Shown here: positions 1-5,245 of the stretch, in pieces | Layout of the letters: each line of letters starts with the position of its first letter | Numbering within the stretch: position 1 is the stretch's first letter | Source of the DNA: Thioalkalivibrio sp. | GTDB taxonomy: Bacteria; Pseudomonadota; Gammaproteobacteria; Ectothiorhodospirales; Ectothiorhodospiraceae | DNA: 6,727 bases | Direction: 5' to 3' | Assembly: GCA_003563455.1 (NCBI GenBank) | Contig: PWRV01000085.1 | Coordinates: 1-6,727, forward strand | The notes under the pieces: generated by a model | Told to the model about the DNA's origin: nothing | Seen by the model: the letters and a program-made list of their open reading frames with translations, nothing else | Database searches by the model: none | Translations under genes and position numbers: made by a program

Positions 1-269
1 CAGTCGGTTTCTCAGCGGCAGTGCCATTTTCGATCGTGATGCGGCCCGTGGGGTGTGGTGGGTGGGGCGGTATCTTCCGGATGAACGCGGCGGCGAACAC
101 CACTGGGCTGCAAGCATAGGCGCTTGCGCTCTGCGCGCGAAGTAGCGGGAACCGTTATGGGGAAGCCCGCCCCGGGAAACTGTGACCCGGGCTGGCACTG
201 TGCGACGATAGCGCGGTTCCGGGCTAACCTTGTCCGGGGCGTGAGGCTGACACGGGAAGAGGGCACGGC
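1..269. other. Left-edge stretch without a supported gene; two inverted repeats
   Basis: I see no open frame here with family-like content. Two inverted repeats stand out. One is GCAAGC-6 nt-GCTTGC at 110-127. The other pairs CCCGGG at 171-176 with CCCGGG at 186-191 and a flanking GC extension. Both could be structures upstream of the small gene at 270 or an end signal from a gene to the left. On the - strand an ATG at 25-27 opens a frame that runs off the left edge after eight codons, too short to judge. A TAACCT hexamer at 224-229 is a possible -10 for the gene at 270, but I see no good -35. Confidence 0.4.
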
Positions 270-476
270 ATGGATTCTATCGAGGCACCCTTTGGCGAGA
301 TCATCGAGCTGCGCCAGATCATTCATGATTCGGGTGTGCCGCTGTTGCGGGTGCTGGTCCGCGACGGTGGGCGGTACACGAAACTCGACCTGGACCCCGC
401 GACTGCGTTCCGATGGGGGGACATGATGGCGCGCTGGGCGCGGACGGCCGCGGAGGAGGGACAGGCGACCCGTTGA
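270..476 (+). CDS. Small conserved-type hypothetical protein, 68 aa
   Basis: This is a short soluble protein with no signal peptide, membrane segment or cysteine pair. It starts with an acidic-hydrophobic stretch (APFGEIIELRQI, residues 6-17). Alternating hydrophobic segments follow (VPLLRVLVRDG, then YTKLDLDPATA), looking like two or three beta strands, and then a tryptophan-rich helix (FRWGDMMARWARTAAEE). The pattern resembles small proteobacterial DUF proteins with an LDLDPATA-type core, possibly the DUF6967 group, but that name is from memory and no function is implied. The ATG at 270 is preceded by GAGGG at 259-263 with six bases of spacing, which supports this start. It stands alone on the + strand, convergent with rpmB-rpmG. 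Alternative frames here lack such signals. Confidence 0.75.
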   Translation: MDSIEAPFGEIIELRQIIHDSGVPLLRVLVRDGGRYTKLDLDPATAFRWGDMMARWARTAAEEGQATR

Positions 477-513
477 ACCCACGGGCGGGGGCGGATTGCT
501 GATTGCGGCCTCT

Positions 514-530
514 GGCGTTGCCGAAACGCC
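514..530 (+). terminator. Hairpin downstream of the 68-aa gene, possible terminator
   Basis: A perfect 6-bp stem, GGCGTT-gccga-AACGCC, lies 37 bp after the stop of the small gene. No T-tract follows it, so it is at best a weak intrinsic terminator or an RNA 3'-end structure. Confidence 0.3.
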
Positions 531-623
531 GCAGCGCCCGCTCCACGGCCGGCCCCCGCAATCAGGGCAGGGAGTGCCTTCGGATGACACCTTTGGAAGA
601 AGTCTGCATGCCAGAAACGCGAA

Positions 624-643
624 GGCCCGGATAAAACCGGGCC
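624..643 (-). terminator. Intrinsic-type terminator of rpmB-rpmG
   Basis: A perfect 7-bp GC stem (GGCCCGG/CCGGGCC) encloses the 6-nt loop TTTTAT on the - strand. It sits 30 bp beyond the rpmG stop and is followed on that strand by TTCGCGTTTC, a broken T-rich tail. Position and shape fit the end of the ribosomal protein transcript. On the + strand it could also stop transcription coming from 270-476. Confidence 0.6.
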
Positions 644-673
644 CTGAGGGTCCTGCCATCGGTCGCGCGGGAT

Positions 674-841
674 CTACTTGATCTTCGCTTCCTTGTACAT
701 CACGTGCTTGCGGACCACCGGATCGTACTTCTTGATCTGCATCTTCTCGGGCATGTTCCGCTTGTTCTTCGACGTGGTGTAGAAGTGCCCGGTACCGGCA
801 CTGGACACCAGCCTGATCTTGTCGCGTACGCCTTTCGCCAT
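674..841 (-). CDS. rpmG: 50S ribosomal protein L33
   Basis: The protein is L33 of the large ribosomal subunit, which sits near the E site. The 55-residue product begins MAKGVRDKIRLVSSAGTGHF and ends in HVMYKEAKIK. It matches the E. coli L33 pattern throughout and has exactly the family length. It contains no cysteine, so it is the zinc-independent (C-minus) form. The ATG at 841 is preceded by GGAG (849-852 on the + strand) seven bases upstream, just inside the gap after the rpmB stop. The gap to rpmB is 12 bp, the usual gammaproteobacterial rpmB-rpmG operon. A hairpin at 624-643 probably ends the transcript. Confidence 0.97.
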   Translation of the reverse strand: MAKGVRDKIRLVSSAGTGHFYTTSKNKRNMPEKMQIKKYDPVVRKHVMYKEAKIK

Positions 842-853
842 GTCGATTCTCCG

Positions 854-1090
854 TCAGACCTTTTCGCCGCGTGCACGCAGGTCGGCCAGCACGGCGTCGA
901 TGCCGCGCTTGTCGATCACCCGCATCCCCTTGCTGCTCAGGCGCAGCCGCACGAAGCGCTGCTCGCTCTCCACCCAGAAGCGGTGGCTGTGCAGATTCGG
1001 CAGGAAACGCCGGCGCGTCTTGTTGTTCGCATGGGAAACGTTGTTTCCCGTAGCCGGGCGCTTGCCTGTCACCTGGCAGACTCGTGCCAT
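854..1090 (-). CDS. rpmB: 50S ribosomal protein L28
   Basis: The protein is L28 of the large subunit. The product has 78 residues, the same as E. coli L28. It carries the family signatures RVCQVTGKRP near the N-terminus, then RRFLPNLHSHRFWVESE, KGMRVIDKRGID, and the C-terminal LRARGEK. It is strongly basic, as expected for an rRNA-binding protein. The start at 1090 has GGAG seven bases upstream. It is first in a two-gene operon with rpmG. In many gammaproteobacteria radC lies upstream; here the upstream neighbour is pckG, in the same direction but separated by a GC-rich repeat and a separate candidate promoter. Confidence 0.98.
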   Translation of the reverse strand: MARVCQVTGKRPATGNNVSHANNKTRRRFLPNLHSHRFWVESEQRFVRLRLSSKGMRVIDKRGIDAVLADLRARGEKV

Positions 1091-1132
1091 CGGAAGACTC
1101 CAGTAGGGTTCGGCCTGGATGAAAGGCGCTGA

Positions 1133-1161
1133 AACTTAGCAGAAGCCAGGGCGGCGCGCAA
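1133..1161 (-). promoter_or_regulatory. Candidate extended -10 promoter for rpmB-rpmG
   Basis: Read on the - strand, TTGCGC (1156-1161) is followed by a 17-bp spacer and TAAGTT (1133-1138), with TGC directly before the -10 (extended -10 motif). It lies about 43 bp upstream of the rpmB start. Each hexamer is only a partial consensus match, but the spacing, the TGn element and the location agree. Confidence 0.45.
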
Positions 1162-1200
1162 GGGACCGGGGCTGAGGTCGGGGACGAAACTCCAGCTCAG

Positions 1201-1290
1201 CGCCCCCCTCCCCAACCCTCCCCCGAAATCGGGGGAGGGGGCTCCCCTCGCCCGCTCGCGGGGGGAGGGGCCGGGGGTGAGGGCCGGGGG
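1201..1290. repeat. GC-rich dispersed-type repeat with two hairpins, after pckG
   Basis: The segment is built almost entirely of C-runs then G-runs. The first hairpin has 11-bp perfect arms, 1216-1226 and 1229-1239 (CCCTCCCCCGA/TCGGGGGAGGG). The second spans about 1243-1270, with CCCCTC..CCGC facing GCGG..GAGGGG. It ends in runs GGGGGG, GGGG, GGGGG, GGG and GGGGG (1260-1290), which fit a G-quadruplex pattern on the + strand. The look is that of the dispersed intergenic GC hairpin repeats common in high-GC proteobacteria; copies elsewhere in the genome cannot be seen from here. It begins 11 bp past the pckG stop and may end that transcript. Confidence 0.65.
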
Positions 1291-1300
1291 CACCGGGAGC

Positions 1301-3142
1301 TCAGGTCCGTTCCGGCGCGAGGCCCCAGTGCTTCGGGGAACGCCAGAGGCTCGAGAGCAGCAGCTCGCGCATGAAGATGAACTCCTTCGGCAGCTTGTCG
1401 TAGAGCTCCGAGAAGAGTTCGTCCTGCGAGTGCACCTCCTTCTTCCAGACCTCGCGGTCGATGGACATCAGGCGGTTGAACTCCTCCCGGCTGAAGTCCT
1501 CGAGGCCGCGCCAGTCCAGGTCTTCGTAGTGGGGCATGCGGCCCAGCGCGCTCTCGACGGCAGGGCGATGTCCGTGCACCCGGTCGATCACCCACTTCAG
1601 CACCCGCATGTTCTCGCCGAACCCGGGCCACAGAAAGCGGCCCTCCTCGTCACGACGGAACCAGTTCACGCCGAAGACCTTCGGCGGGTGCGCCAGCTCG
1701 CGGCCGATCTGCAGCCAGTGGTTGAAGTAGTCCGCCATGTGGTACCCGCAGAAGGGCAGCATCGCGAAGGGATCGCGGCGCACCTTGCCCTGCTCGCCGA
1801 AGGCAGCGGCCGTGGTCTCGGAGCCCATCGTCGCGGCCATGTACACACCGAAGTTCCAGTTGAAGGCCTGAACCACCAGCGGCACGGTGGTGCTCCGGCG
1901 GCCGCCGAAGATGAAGGCGTGGATCGGTACGCCCGCCGGGTCTTCCCAGGCCGGGTCGATCGTCGGACACTGCGACGCGGGAGCGGTGAACCGCGCGTTC
2001 GGGTGGGCGGCCGGCTTGCCGCTGTTCGGATCCCAGGGCTCGCCCCGCCAGTCGGTCAGTTCTCCGGGCGGGGTCTCGCTGAGGCCTTCCCACCAGATGT
2101 CGCCGTCCTTGGTCTGGGCGACGTTGGTGAAGATGGTGTTGCTGCGGATGGTGGCCATCGCCGCGGGATTGGTGCTCTCGTTGGTACCGGGAGCGACGCC
2201 GAAGAAGCCCGCCTCCGGGTTGATCGCGTGCAGGCGGCCGTCCGGACCGGGTTTGATCCAGGCAATGTCGTCGCCGACGGTGGTGATCTTCCAGCCGTCC
2301 TTGCGGAAGGGTTCGGGCGGCACCAGCATCGCGAGGTTGGTCTTGCCGCAGGCACTCGGGAAGGCCGCGGCGACGTAGGTGCGCTGCCCCTCCGGTGATT
2401 CCGCACCAAGAATCAGCATGTGCTCGGCGAGCCAGCCCTCGTTGCGGGCCATGGTCGACGCGATGCGCAGCGCGAAGCACTTCTTGCCGAGCAGCGCGTT
2501 GCCGCCGTAACCGCTCCCGTAGGAGACGATGCTCTTCTCCTCCGGGTAGTGGACGATGTACTTGACCTCGGGATTGCAGGGCCAGGGCACATCCTTCTCT
2601 CCCTTCTCCAGCGGCGCCCCGACACTGTGCAGGCACTTCACGAACGAGCCGTCGCCCAGCACGTCCAGCACCTTCGTGCCCATGCGCGTCATGATGCGCA
2701 TGTTCACCACCACGTAAGGCGAGTCGGTCAGTTCCACACCGATCTGGGCGATCGGCGAACCCAGCGGCCCCATGCTGAACGGGATCACGTACAGGGTGCG
2801 GCCGCGCATGCAGCCGGCGAACAGACCCTTCATCGTCTGCTTCATCTCGCGTGGATCGACCCAGTTGTTGGTCGGGCCGGCATCCTTCTTGTTCACGCTG
2901 CAGACGTAGGTGCGGTCCTCGACCCGGGCGACGTCGCTGGGGTCGCTGCGCGCGGCGAAGCAGCCCGGCCACTTCGCCGGGTCCAGCGGTCGGAAGGTGC
3001 CGGCCTCGACGAGCTCGCCGGTCAGCCGGTCGTATTCTTCCTGGGAGCCGTCGCACCAGTAGACCGTGTCCGGTTCGCACAGCGTGGCGATCTCGTCCAC
3101 CCAGGCAAGCAGTTCGGCGTTCTGCACTTGCGGTCGATTCAT
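1301..3142 (-). CDS. pckG: Phosphoenolpyruvate carboxykinase, GTP-dependent
   Basis: This is a cytoplasmic enzyme that interconverts oxaloacetate plus GTP with phosphoenolpyruvate, CO2 and GDP (EC 4.1.1.32), linking the TCA cycle to gluconeogenesis. From the chosen start it has 613 residues, normal for the GTP family. Visible motifs are FSMGPLGSP (122-130), YGSGYGGNALLGKKC (208-222, substrate and metal region), the P-loop FPSACGKTN (261-269) with the hyper-reactive Cys265, GDDIAWI (290-296, metal site), FFGVAPGTNESTNP (313-326), FIFGGRRSTTVPLV (410-423), and the nucleotide-binding FLWPGFGENMRVLKW (503-517). All catalytic signatures appear intact. The ATG at 3142 is preceded by GAGG (3149-3152) with six bases of spacing. 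The frame is open 41 codons further upstream to 3265, but that extension has no family character. Confidence in the function is very high. Confidence 0.98.
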   Translation of the reverse strand: MNRPQVQNAELLAWVDEIATLCEPDTVYWCDGSQEEYDRLTGELVEAGTFRPLDPAKWPGCFAARSDPSDVARVEDRTYVCSVNKKDAGPTNNWVDPREMKQTMKGLFAGCMRGRTLYVIPFSMGPLGSPIAQIGVELTDSPYVVVNMRIMTRMGTKVLDVLGDGSFVKCLHSVGAPLEKGEKDVPWPCNPEVKYIVHYPEEKSIVSYGSGYGGNALLGKKCFALRIASTMARNEGWLAEHMLILGAESPEGQRTYVAAAFPSACGKTNLAMLVPPEPFRKDGWKITTVGDDIAWIKPGPDGRLHAINPEAGFFGVAPGTNESTNPAAMATIRSNTIFTNVAQTKDGDIWWEGLSETPPGELTDWRGEPWDPNSGKPAAHPNARFTAPASQCPTIDPAWEDPAGVPIHAFIFGGRRSTTVPLVVQAFNWNFGVYMAATMGSETTAAAFGEQGKVRRDPFAMLPFCGYHMADYFNHWLQIGRELAHPPKVFGVNWFRRDEEGRFLWPGFGENMRVLKWVIDRVHGHRPAVESALGRMPHYEDLDWRGLEDFSREEFNRLMSIDREVWKKEVHSQDELFSELYDKLPKEFIFMRELLLSSLWRSPKHWGLAPERT

Positions 3143-3290
3143 GGTTAACCTCGGTTTGGGAATTCTGGGAATGTGGCGGTTGACGCGATGCGCGGCGTGA
3201 TCACCGGCGGCTCGCGTCACTCGGGTATGCGCCCCATCCTGGTGCGTGCGGTGCGGGGAATGCACCAGCAGGCGGCGCCGCCGGGAAGCA

Positions 3291-3308
3291 AGGACGTTCC
3301 GCCGTCCT
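3291..3308. terminator. Hairpin between the membrane gene and pckG
   Basis: A 6-bp perfect stem, AGGACG-ttccgc-CGTCCT. On the - strand it is 62 bp past the stop of the membrane gene and is followed by TGCTT, not a real T-tract. It could be a weak terminator for that gene or part of the folded pckG leader. Confidence 0.25.
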
Positions 3309-3322
3309 CATTTCGACCGGGT

Positions 3323-3335
3323 TTGCAATATGCAA
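3323..3335. promoter_or_regulatory. Palindrome TTGCA-ATA-TGCAA, possible operator
   Basis: Perfect 5-bp arms around a 3-bp centre, an AT-rich island in otherwise GC-rich DNA, about 180 bp upstream of pckG. This shape is typical of dimeric helix-turn-helix regulator sites, though no specific regulator can be named. It overlaps a -10-like CATATT on the - strand, so it could act as a repressor site for pckG. Confidence 0.3.
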
Positions 3336-3369
3336 GCCAGTCCAGCTGTTTTTGTCTCCGCAGGGTAGC

Positions 3370-3816
3370 TCAGTGATCCCCGAAGAGCCAACGCAGGCCC
3401 TCGAACCCGGCGGCCGTGACCAGCACGGTGACCAGAGACCAGAAGGCCAGGCTGAGGGTCATCCACAGCGCGGTCAGGCGACGGTCCGCCCTCAGCGCCA
3501 GCGCCATCACCGCGGCCAGGTGAATGCCGGTGAGAACCGGGCCGGCAAGCGCAACGCCGGGCAGTCCGTAGCGGTCCCACACGCGCTGGGACCGCGGGCC
3601 CCAGCGTCGGCGAACGGGTCCGCGACGCTGTTCCCAGCGCCGGAACAGGGTGATGATCCCGAACACCGGCAGCGCGTTGCCGACGAAGCTGACGATGGTG
3701 ACCGGCACGGGGGAAAGCCCCATGCCGACTGCCACCGGGATCACGATCATGATTTCGAGCCACGGTGTGGCCGCGGCGAGAAATACCAGCGCGTACTGCC
3801 AGAGCAGATCAGTCAT
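3370..3816 (-). CDS. Small multi-drug export family membrane protein
   Basis: A 148-residue integral membrane protein of the Sm_multidrug_ex type (PF06695, recognised by pattern). It has the family's TPWLEIMIVIPVAVGMGLSP (residues 17-36) with Pro18 and Glu21, the SFVGN element (43-47), a cytoplasmic basic loop rich in Arg (59-82), and YGLPGVALAGPVLTGIHLA (83-101), followed by two further hydrophobic segments. Length and motif order are normal for the family. The transport function implied by the name is poorly supported experimentally for the family, so the true substrate is unknown. Only a weak Shine-Dalgarno is visible before the ATG at 3816. It lies upstream of pckG on the same strand but 227 bp away, so co-transcription is uncertain. 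It is divergent from the methionine-rich gene. Confidence 0.85.
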   Translation of the reverse strand: MTDLLWQYALVFLAAATPWLEIMIVIPVAVGMGLSPVPVTIVSFVGNALPVFGIITLFRRWEQRRGPVRRRWGPRSQRVWDRYGLPGVALAGPVLTGIHLAAVMALALRADRRLTALWMTLSLAFWSLVTVLVTAAGFEGLRWLFGDH

Positions 3817-3932
3817 CGGGCCAGCGGTGATGTCCGGGAGGGGCTCGAAAGTCTGGATGATCCGCGGCCGCGCCGCGAATTCACCCGGCTCGCCGCTTCC
3901 AGCGACGCGACCGCCGAAAGGTTGCTCGAGCC

Positions 3933-3960
3933 GTTAAATCGCCCCGAACTGGACTACACT
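3933..3960 (+). promoter_or_regulatory. Candidate promoter of the methionine-rich gene
   Basis: TACACT at 3955-3960 is a good -10. The best -35 at 16 bp is GTTAAA (3933-3938), a weak match. The AT content rises locally just here. It lies in the 202-bp divergent gap and would start transcripts about 50 bp before the gene. Confidence 0.35.
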
Positions 3961-3983
3961 CGGTAATGCAATCAGCACCGAGT
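3958..3983. repeat. Inverted repeat ACTCGGT/ACCGAGT at the predicted transcript start
   Basis: Perfect 7-bp arms (3958-3964 and 3977-3983) with a 12-nt loop. The left arm overlaps the end of the predicted -10. It could be an operator that blocks the promoter or a 5' hairpin of the mRNA ending 35 bases before the start codon. Confidence 0.4.
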
Positions 3984-4018
3984 TGCTCCGGTTCACCAAG
4001 ACCCCCGAGGAGAGGACC

Positions 4019-4540
4019 ATGTCCGACCAGAAGACCGGGCCTGCACCCGGCCCGCGGATGGCGGCTGCGGCACGAGTAACCGGCGTGGGAATCCTGCTGG
4101 TGGTCGTCGCTCTGGCCTTTGTCGGCATGGGGCTGTTCATGTTCAACATGGGCCGCGACATGAGCACGATGACCAAGGCGGTCACGCAGATGGGGCTCGA
4201 CGTCTCAACGATGGCCGAGGACATGACCTTCATGGCAGGCCGCATGGAGGTGATGGCGGAGAGCATGGTCGAGGGTCAGGCGGGGATGTCCTCGGACTTC
4301 GAGCGGGTGCGCATCGGCATGGAGACCATGGGGGCCGACGTGCGCGACATGAGCGAGAACATGAACGACCTGGCGCTGAACATCCGCGGGATGGCGCGCA
4401 ACATGGGAACGATGAACGACTCGATGTCGCAGATGAACCATTCGATGGCGACGATGACCGGAACGATGGGCCGGATGTCCGTGGACATCAACCGCTTCAC
4501 ACGACCCGAAAGCCTGATGCCGATGTCGCCGTTTCGTTGA
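4019..4540 (+). CDS. Membrane-anchored methionine-zipper coiled-coil protein
   Basis: I do not recognise a named family. The product has 173 residues, 30 of them methionine (17%). Residues 1-19 are a short basic cytoplasmic head, and 20-44 form one transmembrane helix. From there to about residue 160 a long helix follows, with no proline or cysteine. All 26 methionines between 37 and 153 keep 3-4 spacing, occupying 26 of 34 a/d core positions. The other cores are mostly Val, Phe, Leu or Ile, with a single one-residue register shift near VEGQAG (84-89). The basic head suggests an N-in topology with the coiled coil in the periplasm. The ATG at 4019 has GAGGAGAGG at 4007-4015; an upstream TTG at 3983 is less likely. 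It precedes two cytochrome c genes in the same direction. It could be a structural spacer, a copper-binding or oxidant-buffering protein, or a scaffold for the cytochromes; none of these is shown. Confidence 0.85.
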   Translation: MSDQKTGPAPGPRMAAAARVTGVGILLVVVALAFVGMGLFMFNMGRDMSTMTKAVTQMGLDVSTMAEDMTFMAGRMEVMAESMVEGQAGMSSDFERVRIGMETMGADVRDMSENMNDLALNIRGMARNMGTMNDSMSQMNHSMATMTGTMGRMSVDINRFTRPESLMPMSPFR

Positions 4541-4569
4541 TGCGAGGCAGCGACTCGCCCTGTCCTGAT

Positions 4570-4589
4570 GCGGGATCGAACGGTCCCGC
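4570..4589 (+). terminator. Hairpin after the methionine-rich gene
   Basis: GCGGGA-8 nt-TCCCGC lies 29 bp past the stop. No T-tract follows, so termination is only possible and readthrough into the cytochrome genes cannot be excluded. Confidence 0.3.
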
Positions 4590-4595
4590 CGGTCT

Positions 4596-4607
4596 AGTGG
4601 GCCCACT
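4596..4607. promoter_or_regulatory. Perfect 12-bp palindrome AGTGGGCCCACT
   Basis: A gapless two-fold symmetric site located 57 bp upstream of the candidate -35 of the cytochrome operon. The position would suit an activator site, or it may work together with the hairpin at 4570-4589 as a 3'-end signal of the methionine-rich gene. No known regulator consensus is recognised. Confidence 0.35.
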
Positions 4608-4664
4608 TGGGCGTACGGTCGTTACGCTGGCTCTCCACCCTCGCTTGCCCAGACCGCAGTTCAG

Positions 4665-4693
4665 TTGACTGGGCTGTTGGTCGAGGCTAACGT
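4665..4693 (+). promoter_or_regulatory. Candidate sigma-70 promoter of the cytochrome operon
   Basis: TTGACT (4665-4670, five of six consensus bases), a 17-bp spacer, and TAACGT (4688-4693, three of six). It predicts a leader of roughly 60 bases before the ATG at 4761. The -35 is the best in the window, and the weak -10 suggests help from an activator. Confidence 0.5.
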
Positions 4694-4760
4694 TCCGAAC
4701 AATCGGGCACCCACAGCGTCGAGAAAGGGGAACCCGACCACCCCACCGGAGGATCGAATC

Positions 4761-5234
4761 ATGCACCGTATGCTCATGAATGCCCGGAATATCCTTGTCG
4801 GCAGTGCGATCGCCCTTGCGCTCGGGGTCTCGGGGCCCGTGTACTCCTTCGACGACGGCGCAGAGGTCACGATCGACTACCGGCAGGGGTTGATGCGGGC
4901 GCTGGGCGGCAACATGTCCGCGACCGCCGCGATCGTCGTGGACGGCGCCGACTTCCGTGACAACCTGCTGGCCCACACGCGCTACATCGTCGACGCGACG
5001 CAGGACATCCCGGCGCTGTTTCCCGAGGGTTCGGACTTTGGCGAGACCGATGCGCTGATGTCGATCTGGGAGGACCCGGAGCGGTTCGCGGAGCTCTCGC
5101 GCGAGAACCACGAAGCGGCACTCGCCCTGCACGAGGCCGTGGAAGAGGGTGACGACGCGGCGCTCATGCCCCGATTCCGCAGCGTCGGTGAGTCCTGCCG
5201 GGCCTGCCACGAGGACTTCCGCCGCCGCGACTGA
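4761..5234 (+). CDS. Class II c-type cytochrome (cytochrome c' / c-556 type)
   Basis: A periplasmic monoheme cytochrome of 157 residues, with a four-helix-bundle fold by family. A signal peptide covers about residues 1-29, with a hydrophobic core at 11-23. The first mature helix reads YRQGLMRALGGNMSA (40-54), and the haem-binding CRACH is near the C-terminus (146-150) followed by EDFRRRD, the class II layout. At the distal position where cytochromes c' carry Leu16, this protein has Met45. In the family that substitution gives a six-coordinate low-spin c-556-like haem and points to electron transfer rather than gas binding; for this protein it is an inference. The mature chain is strongly acidic. 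The ATG at 4761 has GGAGG (4748-4752) eight bases upstream. The frame is open upstream to 4665, but that extension precedes the signal peptide and is rejected. The next cytochrome starts 11 bp after the stop. Confidence 0.93.
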   Translation: MHRMLMNARNILVGSAIALALGVSGPVYSFDDGAEVTIDYRQGLMRALGGNMSATAAIVVDGADFRDNLLAHTRYIVDATQDIPALFPEGSDFGETDALMSIWEDPERFAELSRENHEAALALHEAVEEGDDAALMPRFRSVGESCRACHEDFRRRD

Positions 5235-5245
5235 ACGCGCGGGAC

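Larger units (their letters stand above)
3143..3369 (-). promoter_or_regulatory. pckG upstream region with several inverted repeats
   Basis: This 227-bp gap between the membrane gene and pckG should hold the pckG promoter and leader. It contains TGGTGC..GCACCA (about 3240-3267), the perfect 12-bp palindrome GGCGGCGCCGCC (3271-3282), the hairpin AGGACG-6 nt-CGTCCT (3291-3308) and the AT-richer palindrome at 3323-3335. No riboswitch class was recognised. On the - strand CATATT inside the palindrome is the best -10-like hexamer, but it has no clear -35 at normal spacing. Confidence 0.45.

Noticed and set aside
1..27. - strand ATG at 25-27 opening a frame to the left edge
   Set aside because: Only eight codons are visible and there is no clear Shine-Dalgarno; it cannot be told from chance.
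193..209. TGGCAC at 193-198 as a sigma-54 promoter for the 68-aa gene
   Set aside because: The required GC element 10 bases after GG is absent; the spacing to the next TGC is too short.
12..659. - strand open frame of 215 codons at the left edge
   Set aside because: It runs through the rpmG terminator hairpin and the opposite 68-aa gene, is Pro/Arg-rich, and shows no family features.
1277..2398. Long + strand open frame (373 codons) antisense to pckG, and another at 2420-3148
   Set aside because: Both lie wholly opposite an intact, motif-rich enzyme. Their sequences are low-complexity Arg/Ala/Gly/His-rich, typical of shadow frames in high-GC genes.
3143..3265. Upstream in-frame ATG that would add 41 residues to pckG
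   Set aside because: The added His/Arg-rich segment is unlike the family N-terminus, and a good Shine-Dalgarno sits right before the ATG at 3142, giving a normal 613-residue enzyme.
4124..4480. Regularly spaced ATG triplets looking like a DNA tandem repeat or CRISPR-like array
   Set aside because: The intervening bases differ from unit to unit. The periodicity is 9 and 12 nt in frame and comes from the protein heptad pattern, not repeated DNA.
4665..4760. Upstream start for the class II cytochrome
   Set aside because: It would put 32 polar residues in front of the signal peptide and overlap the candidate promoter. The ATG at 4761 has GGAGG at ideal spacing.
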